A stretch of 21,489 bases of DNA from JAITWN01 sp964384095 (GTDB lineage Bacteria > Pseudomonadota > Gammaproteobacteria > SZUA-140): positions 1 through 21,489 of the forward strand of contig CAYLKC010000029.1 in the NCBI GenBank assembly GCA_964384095.1, in the 5' to 3' direction. This document shows positions 14,211 through 21,263 of the stretch, piece after piece. A program made the translations under genes and the position numbers. Under the pieces are notes generated by a model. It had not been told where the DNA came from. It saw only the letters and a program-made list of their open reading frames with translations, and ran no database searches. Within the stretch, counting starts at the first letter, position 1; every line of letters starts with the position of its first letter.

Positions 14211-15368
14211 TCAGGCCGGTACCGGGATGCGACGTCGTTCGACGATCAGCACCGAGTTGGTCTCGCCGAAGGCGTTGACGGTGGTCTTCGGGTTGTCGCG
14301 ATCTTCCTGCCAGCGTCCGTCGAGGACCAGGCGGTACTGGTAGGTGCCGGGCGCGACCCGCAGTGTCTTGGTGACGATATCGGCATGGCGGCGGCTCTCG
14401 ACGCCGGCGTCCGGGATCCAGTCGTTGAAGTCGCCGGCGATGCGCAGGTCGTGATCGCCGACGCCGTGATAGCGCAGCACGACCTTCTGCAGCTCGTCGT
14501 CCTGCGCAAACGGGTGAGGAGAATCCTGATCCACCAGGATCGTCGCCGGCCCCGTGGCCTCACCGAGCCAGCGGCGGATGTTCGAGTCGCGTTCCTCTCC
14601 CGGGCGCGGCTCCTTGTGCGTGATCGTGAGGATCGTTTGCGCCAGCGCGACATAGTCATGGCTGGCGGGGCAGTCCGGCGCATGATCGATGACCGGCTTG
14701 CCGCGCGCAGCGGCCTCCTTCAGGCGCACGGTCTGGTGGATCAGCACGGGCAGCAACTCGCCGCGATAGCGTTCGCGCAGGGTATCCAGCGTGTCGCGCG
14801 TGAAGCGGTTGCGGTGATCGACCAGCGTCGGCAGCAGGTGCACCGGCAGGTCGATCGCGTATTTTTCCGAGAGCAGGTCGATTGTCTCCGACAACCGCTC
14901 GACGCCGTCGAGGGAGAATGCGCTCAGTTCGACCGGGACCAGTACGAGGTCGGCCGCGCGCAGTGCGTTGAAGAACAGCAGGCCGAGCGTCGGCGGGCAG
15001 TCGATGACGATGTAGTCATAGGCCGGCGCGATGACGTCGAGGTGCAATGCCAGCTGACGTTCACGCTTTGGCAGGTCGGCGAGCAAGTGCTCGATCGCAG
15101 CCAGCGAGATCGTCGCCGGGATCAGGTCGACGCCGGGCAGCACGTCGAACAGGATCGCGTCGGGGAGCGCGGCCTCCTGCACGAAGACCTCGTAGAGTCC
15201 GGGCGCCTCCTCGCGTCCGCGGCCGAGGCCGAGTGAGGCGTGGCCCTGCGGGTCGATGTCGATCAGCAGCACCGACATGCCCTGGCGGCCGAGACAGGCC
15301 GCGAGATTGATCGCGGTCGTGGTCTTGCCGCAGCCGCCTTTCTGGTTTGCGATTGCAATCGTCGTCAT
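14211..15368 (-). CDS. ParA-family ATPase fused to a C-terminal glycogen-binding-like (CBM48/AMPK-type) domain
   Basis: The protein has 385 residues. The ParA domain (about 1-255) has the deviant Walker A KGGCGKTTT (10-18, with both signature lysines), VLLIDIDPQGHASLGLG, the Walker B strand YDYIVIDCPPTLGLLFFNAL and LVLVPVELSAFSLDGVERL. After a linker, residues 295-376 form an early-set beta-sandwich like AMPK beta: DLRIAGDFNDWIPDAG, then APGTYQYRLVLDGRWQEDRD, then NPKTTVNAFGETNSVLIV. Trp317, Trp353 and nearby polar residues sit where AMPK-type domains bind glucan. The ATG overlaps the MerR stop (ATGA) and the gene ends one base before the MinD-like gene. No ParB gene or parS-like repeats are seen, so classical chromosome partitioning is unlikely. 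Confidence 0.9.
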   Translation of the reverse strand: MTTIAIANQKGGCGKTTTAINLAACLGRQGMSVLLIDIDPQGHASLGLGRGREEAPGLYEVFVQEAALPDAILFDVLPGVDLIPATISLAAIEHLLADLPKRERQLALHLDVIAPAYDYIVIDCPPTLGLLFFNALRAADLVLVPVELSAFSLDGVERLSETIDLLSEKYAIDLPVHLLPTLVDHRNRFTRDTLDTLRERYRGELLPVLIHQTVRLKEAAARGKPVIDHAPDCPASHDYVALAQTILTITHKEPRPGEERDSNIRRWLGEATGPATILVDQDSPHPFAQDDELQKVVLRYHGVGDHDLRIAGDFNDWIPDAGVESRRHADIVTKTLRVAPGTYQYRLVLDGRWQEDRDNPKTTVNAFGETNSVLIVERRRIPVPA

Positions 15369-15856
15369 CGTGGAGTCCCCCCATGCGGGCTGTGGGCGCC
15401 GGCCCTGCGCCGCTCGGGCGCCGGCGGAAAGAGTTCCTGTTGATACGGGGTATTCGGGTCGTGCGCGTCGCGCAGACGTTCGATGTCGCGCAGCATCCCG
15501 GCGACCGGCAGGATCCAGGCCTGGCCGCTGACGGTCTCGAACGCGGTGCCCTGGTGAAAGGCGAGCACCATGTCCTCGCTGGCGAGCAGCGACAGTTCGG
15601 CGAGCGGCTGGCGGTACTGCGGCAGGAAGGCGAGCAGAGAAGCGATGCTCCGGCGCATCTTCTGCACGGAGACGCCGGCTTCGAGCAGTCGTTTGGCGGT
15701 CTTCAGCGCGACGAGGTCGGTGAAACTGTAGCGGGCGTGGCCGCCGGGGGTCTGGTGCGAGGGCGACAGGATCCCGCTCTGGCGCCAGTAGGCAAGCTGC
15801 CTGTGGCTGAGCCCGGTGATTGCGGAGGCTTCACGGCTGGTAAAGACCGTTTTCAT
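15365..15856 (-). CDS. MerR-family transcriptional regulator
   Basis: The 163-residue protein starts MKTVFTSREASAITGLSHRQ. It continues LAYWRQSGILSPS and GGHARYSFTDLVALKTAKRL, a complete MerR winged helix-turn-helix (about 3-72). The following helix, LLEAGVSVQKMRRSIASLLA, matches the MerR dimerisation region. The rest has no recognised sensor motif and no metal-binding cysteines, and ends with a Pro/Arg-rich tail. The open frame runs much further upstream, but only the ATG at 15856 gives the family N-terminus; GGGGGAGGA lies very close before it. Its stop overlaps the parA ATG (ATGA), so it is first in the cluster and probably controls it. The ligand is unknown. Confidence 0.9.
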   Translation of the reverse strand: MKTVFTSREASAITGLSHRQLAYWRQSGILSPSHQTPGGHARYSFTDLVALKTAKRLLEAGVSVQKMRRSIASLLAFLPQYRQPLAELSLLASEDMVLAFHQGTAFETVSGQAWILPVAGMLRDIERLRDAHDPNTPYQQELFPPAPERRRAGAHSPHGGTPR

Positions 15857-15884
15857 TCCTCCCCCGGCGGGAGCGCGAGATGGT

Positions 15885-15946
15885 AGTAGTTTGGTATTAA
15901 ATTTGTGCTTGTCAAGTGAAAAATGACAAAATCGGGTCGTTTTGTC
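15885..15946 (-). promoter_or_regulatory. Candidate merR promoter and palindromic operator in the merR-xth intergenic region
   Basis: On the minus strand a perfect -35 box TTGACA lies at 15910-15915. At 17 bases there is no good -10, but ACTACT (15885-15890) sits at a 19-base spacing, which is typical of MerR-controlled promoters. Upstream of the -35 box is an inverted repeat, GACAAAA (15925-15931) and TTTTGTC (15940-15946) with an 8-base spacer, that could bind a dimeric regulator. It also lies just before xth on the other strand. Confidence 0.4.
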
Positions 15947-15971
15947 GAAATCCCTGTGACAGGAGTCCCCG

Positions 15972-16739
15972 ATGCGGGTCATCAGCTTCAACGCCAACGG
16001 CATCCGTTCGGCGGCCCGCAAGGGCTTTTTCGACTGGCTCGGCCACCAGCGGGCCGACGTCGTCTGCATCCAGGAGACCAAGGCCCAGGAACACCAGCTC
16101 GACGACGGCGTGTTCCGGCCCGACGGCTGGCATGCGCATTACCACGACGCCGAGAAGAAGGGCTATTCCGGGGTCGCGATCTACAGCCGCGTGAAGCCCG
16201 ACCGGATCCAGGCCGGCTTCGGCTGGCCCGATGTCGATTGTGAGGGCCGCTGGCTGCAGGCGGACTTCGGCAAGCTCAGCATCGTGTCGCTGTATCTGCC
16301 GTCGGGCTCGAGCGGGGAGGCGCGCCAGGCGGTCAAGTTCGACCTGATGGCGCGCATGGAGCCGCTGCTGAAGTCGCTGCGGCGCAAGCGTCGCGAATAC
16401 ATCATCTGCGGCGACTGGAACATCGCCCATACGAAGCTGGATATCAAGAACTGGCGCGGCAACCAGAAGAACTCGGGTTTTCTGCCCGAGGAACGGGCGT
16501 GGATGGATCAGCTGTTCGGGCCACTCGGTTATGTCGATGCCTTCCGCGTCGTCGACCCGCGCGACGAGCAGTATACCTGGTGGTCCAACCGCGGCCAGGC
16601 CTGGGCAAAGAACGTCGGCTGGCGCATCGACTACCAGGTCATCACGCCGGGGCTCAAGGACAAGGTGCAGCGCGCGTCGATCTACAAGGACCAGCGCTTT
16701 TCGGATCATGCGCCGTTGATTATTGATTATGAGATTTGA
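15972..16739 (+). CDS. xth: Exodeoxyribonuclease III (AP endonuclease family)
   Basis: ExoIII repairs DNA by cutting at abasic sites and degrading 3' ends. The 255-residue protein begins MRVISFNANGIRSAARKGFF. It keeps the catalytic set of the family: Asn7, Glu35 (IQETKA), Tyr108 (SLYLPSG), Asp148 and Asn150 (CGDWNIAHT), Asp220 (WRIDYQVITPG), and Asp245 and His246 (FSDHAPLIIDYEI). In sequence outline (for example LRRKRREYIICGDWNIAH and LKDKVQ) and in its place near pyrE it resembles pseudomonad Crc, but Crc has lost most of these residues. It should therefore be an active nuclease. It is divergent from the merR cluster and followed by the second hairpin-repeat cluster. Confidence 0.95.
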   Translation: MRVISFNANGIRSAARKGFFDWLGHQRADVVCIQETKAQEHQLDDGVFRPDGWHAHYHDAEKKGYSGVAIYSRVKPDRIQAGFGWPDVDCEGRWLQADFGKLSIVSLYLPSGSSGEARQAVKFDLMARMEPLLKSLRRKRREYIICGDWNIAHTKLDIKNWRGNQKNSGFLPEERAWMDQLFGPLGYVDAFRVVDPRDEQYTWWSNRGQAWAKNVGWRIDYQVITPGLKDKVQRASIYKDQRFSDHAPLIIDYEI

Positions 16740-16740
16740 G

Positions 16741-16894
16741 TTTCTCGCTGCGCTCGCATCCCCCCTGGCCCCCCTTCGCAAGCGAAGGGGGGGATGACGC
16801 AGTTACCCTTCCTTTTTCTGAAGCAGGAAGACCACGCAGTTACCCCCCTTCTTCAGAAGGGGGGGGCAGGGGGGGATGCGAGCGCAGCGAGAAA
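16741..16894. repeat. Hairpin-repeat cluster, copy 2, with 25-base outer inverted repeats
   Basis: Outer arms 16741-16765 and 16870-16894 are perfect 25-base inverted repeats containing CTCGCTGCGCTCGCATCCCC. Inside lie hairpin 3 (16769-16792) and hairpin 4 (16843-16864). These are the exact reverse complements of hairpins 1 and 2 at 4819-4842 and 4907-4928. The part between has a direct repeat, ACGCAGTTACCC (16797-16808 and 16834-16845). Units point in the opposite sense to copy 1, as in BIME-type arrays. The cluster fills the gap between the convergent xth and ggt genes and could fold into one long stem. Confidence 0.88.
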
Positions 16895-16898
16895 GCCG

Positions 16899-18593
16899 CT
16901 ACCTGACCACCGCCGCCCCGCCCCCGCGAGGATCGGACGCGGCCTCGACGGCGTTCGAGGCGCGATCCCACAGGATCGCCTGCATGTTGCCGTAGCGGCG
17001 GCTCATCGGGCGCAGTGCGTGGCCGTAGGCCTCGAGCGCGGCGATCTCCGCGTCGTCGAATGCGTCCGGCTCGAAGCTGACAGCGTCGGGCAGGAACTGG
17101 TGATGATAGCGACCGCGCCCGACCCAGTCCGCGATCGGGCGACCGGCCGCGTATTCCAGCGTCGCGAGCAGCACCATCGTGATGATGCGGCTGCCGCCCG
17201 GCGTGCCGAGGATCGCGACGCGTTCGCCGTCGTCGAGGAACACCGGCGTCATGCTCGACAGCGGTCGCTTGCCGGGGGCGATCGCGTTGGCGCCGGCCGC
17301 GGTGCCGATCAGGCCATAGACATTCGGCGCCGCGGGCTTGACCGCGAAGTCGTCCATCTCGTTGTTCAGCAGCACGCCGGTGCCGGGCGGCACGAAGGCC
17401 GCGCCGAACGGCCAGTTGATCGACAGCGTCGCGGCGACGCGGTTGCCTTCGCCATCCAGGATCGAGAAGTGCGTGGTATCGCTGCCCTTCGGCTGCTCGT
17501 CCGGCGCGCCGGGCAGGGACGCGCTCGGCGTCGCGCGATCGGTGCGGATCGTGTTGCGCAGGCCGGCCGCGTAGACGGGATCGAGCAGCATCGACGGGAT
17601 CGACACGAAATCGGGATCGCCGAGATAGTCGGCGCGATCGCGATAGGCGCGGCGCATCGCCTCGATGACGAGGTGGCGGCGCGCGGCCGGCTCGAGCGCG
17701 CCCATGTCATACGCCGACAGGATATTCAGCATCGTCACCAGCGCGATGCCACCCGAGGACGGCGGCGATGCGGCGCTGATGCGGATGCCGCGATACTCGC
17801 CCTGCACGACCGGTCGCTCGACGATGCGGTAGTCGACGAGGTCGCGATTCGACCAGATGCCGCCGGCCGCGGTGACCCCCTCGATCAGGCGCTGCGCGAC
17901 GTCGCCGGCATAGAAACCGACGTGGCCGAAGCGCGCAATCAGTTCGAGCACGCGCGCGAGGTCCGGCTGGCGCACGACGAAGCCTTCCTCCGGGATCTCG
18001 CCGTCGTCGAGAAAGATCGCTGCCGCAGCCGGCGATGCGCGCATCGCGTCGAGCCGGAAGCGCATCAGGGCGCGGTAATGGTCGTCGACCGCGAAGCCGT
18101 CGCGAGCGAGGCGAATCGCCGGCGCCAGCGAGTCGGCCAGCGGCAGCGTGCCGTAGCGCTGCGCGAGATGGACGATGCCGGCCGGCGTGCCCGGGATCGC
18201 GGCCGCGAGCGGGCCGTTCAGCGAGCGTTCGCGCACCGGTTCGCCGTCGGCGTCGAGGTACATGTCGCGGTGCGCCGCGAGCGGCGCGCGCTCGCGGCCG
18301 TCGACCATGACCTCGAAGCCGTCTTTCGCGCGATGCAGCAGCCAGAAGCCACCGCCGCCGAGTCCGGAGCCGGCCGGCTCGACGACCGCTATCGCTGCGG
18401 TCACCGCGACCGCGGCGTCGAAGGCGTTGCCGCCTTGGGCGAGGATCTCGAGACCGGCGTCGGTCGCCAGCGGATGCGCACTCGCGATCGCCGCGGCCGG
18501 TGGGGCGGCGGCGTCATCGGCCGGCGCAGGGGCGATCCACAGGACGAGCAGGGCGGCGCAGAACGCCGCGCGGACGCTCAGGCGCTCAGCCAT
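16899..18593 (-). CDS. ggt: Gamma-glutamyltransferase, periplasmic
   Basis: Ggt cleaves the gamma-glutamyl bond of glutathione and related compounds in the periplasm. The 564-residue precursor has a signal peptide (about 1-25, AAFCAALLVLWIAPAPA). The large subunit contains AVAVTAAIAVVEPAGSGLGG, a Gly-rich stretch and IPGTPAGIVHLAQRYG. Self-cleavage should occur before the catalytic Thr373 in GSDTTHFSILD. The small subunit shows LLNNEMDDFAVKP, VYGLIGTAAGANAIAPGKRP, PLSSMTPV and LGTPGGSRIITMVLL. These match the E. coli enzyme throughout. The ATG overlaps the end of the ferredoxin gene by 8 bases. Order ggt-ferredoxin-coaD also occurs in pseudomonads, though the functional reason is unclear. Confidence 0.95.
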   Translation of the reverse strand: MAERLSVRAAFCAALLVLWIAPAPADDAAAPPAAAIASAHPLATDAGLEILAQGGNAFDAAVAVTAAIAVVEPAGSGLGGGGFWLLHRAKDGFEVMVDGRERAPLAAHRDMYLDADGEPVRERSLNGPLAAAIPGTPAGIVHLAQRYGTLPLADSLAPAIRLARDGFAVDDHYRALMRFRLDAMRASPAAAAIFLDDGEIPEEGFVVRQPDLARVLELIARFGHVGFYAGDVAQRLIEGVTAAGGIWSNRDLVDYRIVERPVVQGEYRGIRISAASPPSSGGIALVTMLNILSAYDMGALEPAARRHLVIEAMRRAYRDRADYLGDPDFVSIPSMLLDPVYAAGLRNTIRTDRATPSASLPGAPDEQPKGSDTTHFSILDGEGNRVAATLSINWPFGAAFVPPGTGVLLNNEMDDFAVKPAAPNVYGLIGTAAGANAIAPGKRPLSSMTPVFLDDGERVAILGTPGGSRIITMVLLATLEYAAGRPIADWVGRGRYHHQFLPDAVSFEPDAFDDAEIAALEAYGHALRPMSRRYGNMQAILWDRASNAVEAASDPRGGGAAVVR

Positions 18594-18840
18594 CCTGACC
18601 GGTGAGCCGGAGGTACTTGGTATGGAGTTCTTCCTCGGTCTCGACGTGGTTCGGGTCTTTCGGGATGCAGTCGACCGGGCAGACCTCGACGCACTGCGGC
18701 TTGTCGAAGTGGCCGACGCACTCGGTGCACAGGGCCGGGTCGATCACGAAGATCTCCGGTCCCTGCGAGATCGCGCCGTTCGGGCACTCGGGTTCGCAGA
18801 CATCGCAGTTGATGCATTCATCGGTGATGATCAGTGACAT
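18586..18840 (-). CDS. 2[4Fe-4S] ferredoxin, Chromatium/YfhL type
   Basis: This is an 84-residue electron carrier beginning MSLIITDECINCDVCEPECP. The first cluster motif is C9xxC12xxC15xxxC19P. The second is C38xxC41 then an eight-residue insertion and C50xxxC54P, with an extra Cys58. The insertion between the second and third Cys of cluster II, together with the C-terminal helix (HVETEEELHTKYLRL), marks the Allochromatium/YfhL type, known for very low and split redox potentials. Its partner is not known. It lies between coaD (9 bases) and ggt (8-base overlap), as in many Gammaproteobacteria. Confidence 0.96.
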   Translation of the reverse strand: MSLIITDECINCDVCEPECPNGAISQGPEIFVIDPALCTECVGHFDKPQCVEVCPVDCIPKDPNHVETEEELHTKYLRLTGQDG

Positions 18841-18849
18841 GGTGCAACC

Positions 18850-19329
18850 TCAGCGCAATTTGTCCTTCAGCGCGGCCATGACCCCGGGGTGGACGAAACC
18901 GGAGACGTCGCCGCCGAGTCCGGCGATCTCCTTGACCAGGCTCGCGGATATGTAGCCGTACTGTTCCGCCGGCATCAGGTACAGGGTCTCGATGTCCGGC
19001 GCGAGCCGCCGATTCATGCCGGCGAGCTGGAACTCGTATTCGAAATCCGACACCGCGCGCAAGCCGCGCACGATGACCTCGGCGCACTGCTCGCGTGCAA
19101 AGTCGACCAGCAGGCGATCGAAGCCGAGGATCTCGACATTTTCTATATCGGCCAGCGCGAGGCGGGCCATAGCGATGCGTTCGTCGAGCGGGAAGGTCGG
19201 ACGCTTCGATGGATTCGCGGCGATCGCGACGATGACACGTTCGAACAGCCGCGCGGCGCGGTCGACGAGGTCGCTGTGGCCGTGGGTGATCGGGTCGAAG
19301 GTGCCGGGATAGATCGCGGTCAGTTTCAT
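18850..19329 (-). CDS. coaD: Phosphopantetheine adenylyltransferase
   Basis: CoaD transfers AMP from ATP to 4'-phosphopantetheine, the step before the last in coenzyme A synthesis, and so works two steps after CoaBC, also in this window. The 159 residues are full length. The nucleotidyltransferase motif is YPGTFDPITHGHSDLV (T15xGH18). VRGLRAVSDFEYEFQLAGMN contacts the substrate. YGYISASLVKEIA carries the ISxSxxKE-like motif for ATP binding. It follows rsmD by 18 bases and precedes the ferredoxin by 9 bases, a common gammaproteobacterial arrangement. Confidence 0.97.
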   Translation of the reverse strand: MKLTAIYPGTFDPITHGHSDLVDRAARLFERVIVAIAANPSKRPTFPLDERIAMARLALADIENVEILGFDRLLVDFAREQCAEVIVRGLRAVSDFEYEFQLAGMNRRLAPDIETLYLMPAEQYGYISASLVKEIAGLGGDVSGFVHPGVMAALKDKLR

Positions 19330-19347
19330 CGCCCGATTATAGCGCGT

Positions 19348-19929
19348 TCAGCCCGGCGATGGCCGCCGGCACAGCCGGCAGGCGACCTGGCCCGCGGTCT
19401 GTTCGCGGAAGACCTGCCAATTGTCCGGTAATTCAGGCAGCGGCTCGGCGCGCCCGGACTCGGTATAGATCCAGGCGCCAGGCGCGAGCAGGTGGTGACG
19501 TTCGAGTCGTGCCGCGCACTCGCCGAGGATGTGGTCGCGGAACGGCGGGTCGAGGAATACGATATCGAACGGGCCCTGCGTGCAGCCCGCGAGATAGTCG
19601 AAGGCGTTCGACCAGACGACGGCGGCATTGCCGGCTCCGAGTGCAGTGATGTTCGCCTGCAACTGCTGGACGACGCGAATGTCCTCGTCGACGAACACTG
19701 CACTCTTTGCGCCGCGCGACAGGGCCTCGAAGCCGAGAGCGCCGCTGCCGGCGAAGAGGTCGAGACAGCGCGCGCCGGGGACTGTATCGCGCAACCAGTT
19801 GAACAGCGTCTCGCGCACGCGATCCGGCGTCGGCCGGATGCCGCTCTCGCTGTCGAACGTGATGCGGCGGCTGCGCCAGTCGCCACCGATGATGCGTACC
19901 TGCCCGGGCTTAGGGCGCGGAGCGGCCAA
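19348..19929 (-). CDS. rsmD: 16S rRNA (guanine966-N2)-methyltransferase RsmD
   Basis: RsmD methylates G966 of 16S rRNA in the small subunit. The 193-residue protein starts with a TTG codon at 19927-19929 and reads MAAPRPKPGQVRIIGGDWRS, which fits the family. There is no ATG or GTG nearby that keeps the RIIGGxWR motif. RPTPDRVRETLFNWL and the SAM-binding motif CLDLFAGSGALGFEALSRGA are present, and the catalytic motif DPPF is at 127-130. The start lies 20 bases inside the end of the M16 gene, so translation is probably coupled. The C-terminus has two extra Cys (CRLCRRP), of unknown meaning. Confidence 0.94.
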   Translation of the reverse strand: MAAPRPKPGQVRIIGGDWRSRRITFDSESGIRPTPDRVRETLFNWLRDTVPGARCLDLFAGSGALGFEALSRGAKSAVFVDEDIRVVQQLQANITALGAGNAAVVWSNAFDYLAGCTQGPFDIVFLDPPFRDHILGECAARLERHHLLAPGAWIYTESGRAEPLPELPDNWQVFREQTAGQVACRLCRRPSPG

Positions 19930-21235
19930 CCGTCACCGTGACCATGCGCGCCGGGTCGACACGGCGCTGGAAGGCTTCGCGGATGTCAGCCCGCGTGACC
20001 GCGTCGACCTGCGCATTGAAGGTATCGAGATAATCGAGCGGCAGCCCGTAGAAACCGATCACCGCGAGATTGCCGGCGATGTCGCGATTGCTCGCAATGC
20101 GCAGCGGGAAGCCGCCGGTGATGTTGCGCGTCGCCGCGGTCAGCTCCTTCGCAGTCGGGCCATCGTCGATGAACTCGCCGAGCGTCGCGAACAGCACCTC
20201 GATCGCGGTCACGGCCTGTTCGTTCTGGGTCTGCAGGCCGAGCTGGTACGGCCCCGGCGCGCGCATCGGCGAGAAATAACTGTAGGCGCTGTAGGCCAGG
20301 CCGCGCTTGTCCCGCACCTCGTCGGCGATACGCGAGACCAGGCCGCTGCCACCGAGGATATGGTTGCCGACGTAGAGCGCGAAATAATCGGGATCCTCGC
20401 GCGTCAGGCCGGCCTGTCCGGCAAGGACATGGGTCTGGCTCGACGGGAACTCGATATGGACGCGCTGTGCCTCGTCGGGCACGGGCACCGGCGGCAGCGC
20501 CGGCGCCGCCGCGCCCGCGGACAGGCCAACGGTCAGTCGCTCGGCGACGGCCTCGGCGCCGGCGCGATCGAGCGCGCCGGTGATCGCGACGACCGCGTTG
20601 CGAGCGACATAGTAACGCGCGTGGTGGGCCTTGATATCGTCGCGGGTCAGCGCAGCGAGCGATTCGGGCGTACCGAGCGGGTGCGAGGCGTAGGGATGAT
20701 CGCGGTAGACCGCGCGCCAGAATGCGTTCGACGCGAGGTCGCCGGGCGATTGTTCTTCGCGTTGCAGCGCCGTCAGCAGGCGGTTGCGCTCGCGCTCGAG
20801 CGCATCTTCCGGAAAGGCCGGCGCGCGCAGCATCAGCGCCAGCGTGTCGAGCGCGGGTTCGAGATATGCGGGGGCGCTCAGGCTGCGCAGCGTCACCAGC
20901 GCCATGTCGCGGTGTGACTCGGCGCTGAAGCGCGCACCGAGGTCCTCGAAAGACTCTGCGATCGCATCGGCGTCGAATGCGCCGGCGCCACTGTCGAGCA
21001 GCCGGTTCGTCAGCTGTGCGACGCCGGGCCTGTCGCCGTCGCGCGCGCTGCCGGCGTCGAACACGACCTGGACATCGACCATCGGCAGCTCCGGCGCGGC
21101 GACGAAATAGACGCGCGCGCCGTTCGCGGTCTCCCAGTGCTCGATCTCGAGCGGCGCGGATACGGCGGTCGTGCACATGCAGAGGCAGAGCAGCGCCAGC
21201 AGCAGGGTCGGCAGCGGGCGGCGGGTCGGATTCAT
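19910..21235 (-). CDS. M16 family peptidase-like protein without the zinc motif (non-catalytic partner)
   Basis: This is a periplasmic M16-fold protein. The ATG at 21235 gives 441 residues with a signal peptide (MNPTRRPLPTLLLALLCLCM, likely cut after VSA). Another ATG at 21256 would add seven residues. Where active M16 enzymes have HxxEH, this one reads GVAQLTNRLLDSG, so it cannot bind zinc in the usual way. The second half keeps the conserved RDKRGLAYSAYSYFSPM, which in split M16 enzymes helps bind substrate in the non-catalytic subunit. The gene just upstream, cut by the window edge, should be the catalytic partner. The 3' end overlaps rsmD by 20 bases. Confidence 0.9.
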   Translation of the reverse strand: MNPTRRPLPTLLLALLCLCMCTTAVSAPLEIEHWETANGARVYFVAAPELPMVDVQVVFDAGSARDGDRPGVAQLTNRLLDSGAGAFDADAIAESFEDLGARFSAESHRDMALVTLRSLSAPAYLEPALDTLALMLRAPAFPEDALERERNRLLTALQREEQSPGDLASNAFWRAVYRDHPYASHPLGTPESLAALTRDDIKAHHARYYVARNAVVAITGALDRAGAEAVAERLTVGLSAGAAAPALPPVPVPDEAQRVHIEFPSSQTHVLAGQAGLTREDPDYFALYVGNHILGGSGLVSRIADEVRDKRGLAYSAYSYFSPMRAPGPYQLGLQTQNEQAVTAIEVLFATLGEFIDDGPTAKELTAATRNITGGFPLRIASNRDIAGNLAVIGFYGLPLDYLDTFNAQVDAVTRADIREAFQRRVDPARMVTVTVGRSAP

Positions 21236-21263
21236 GTCGGCACAATGAATGTTCATGACCGGA

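Noticed and set aside
14148..15236. 362-codon open frame on + opposite the ParA fusion
   Set aside because: The - strand encodes clear ParA motifs; the + strand product is Arg/Gln/Val-rich without family features.
14211..15368. Classical ParA of a chromosome or plasmid partition locus
   Set aside because: No parB gene or parS-like repeats are present in the window, the neighbours are unrelated to replication, and the protein carries an extra domain.
16794..18605. 603-codon open frame on + opposite ggt
   Set aside because: It is antisense to the complete ggt gene with all its motifs; its translation is Arg/Asp-rich without domains and begins in the hairpin repeats. High GC makes long antisense frames common.
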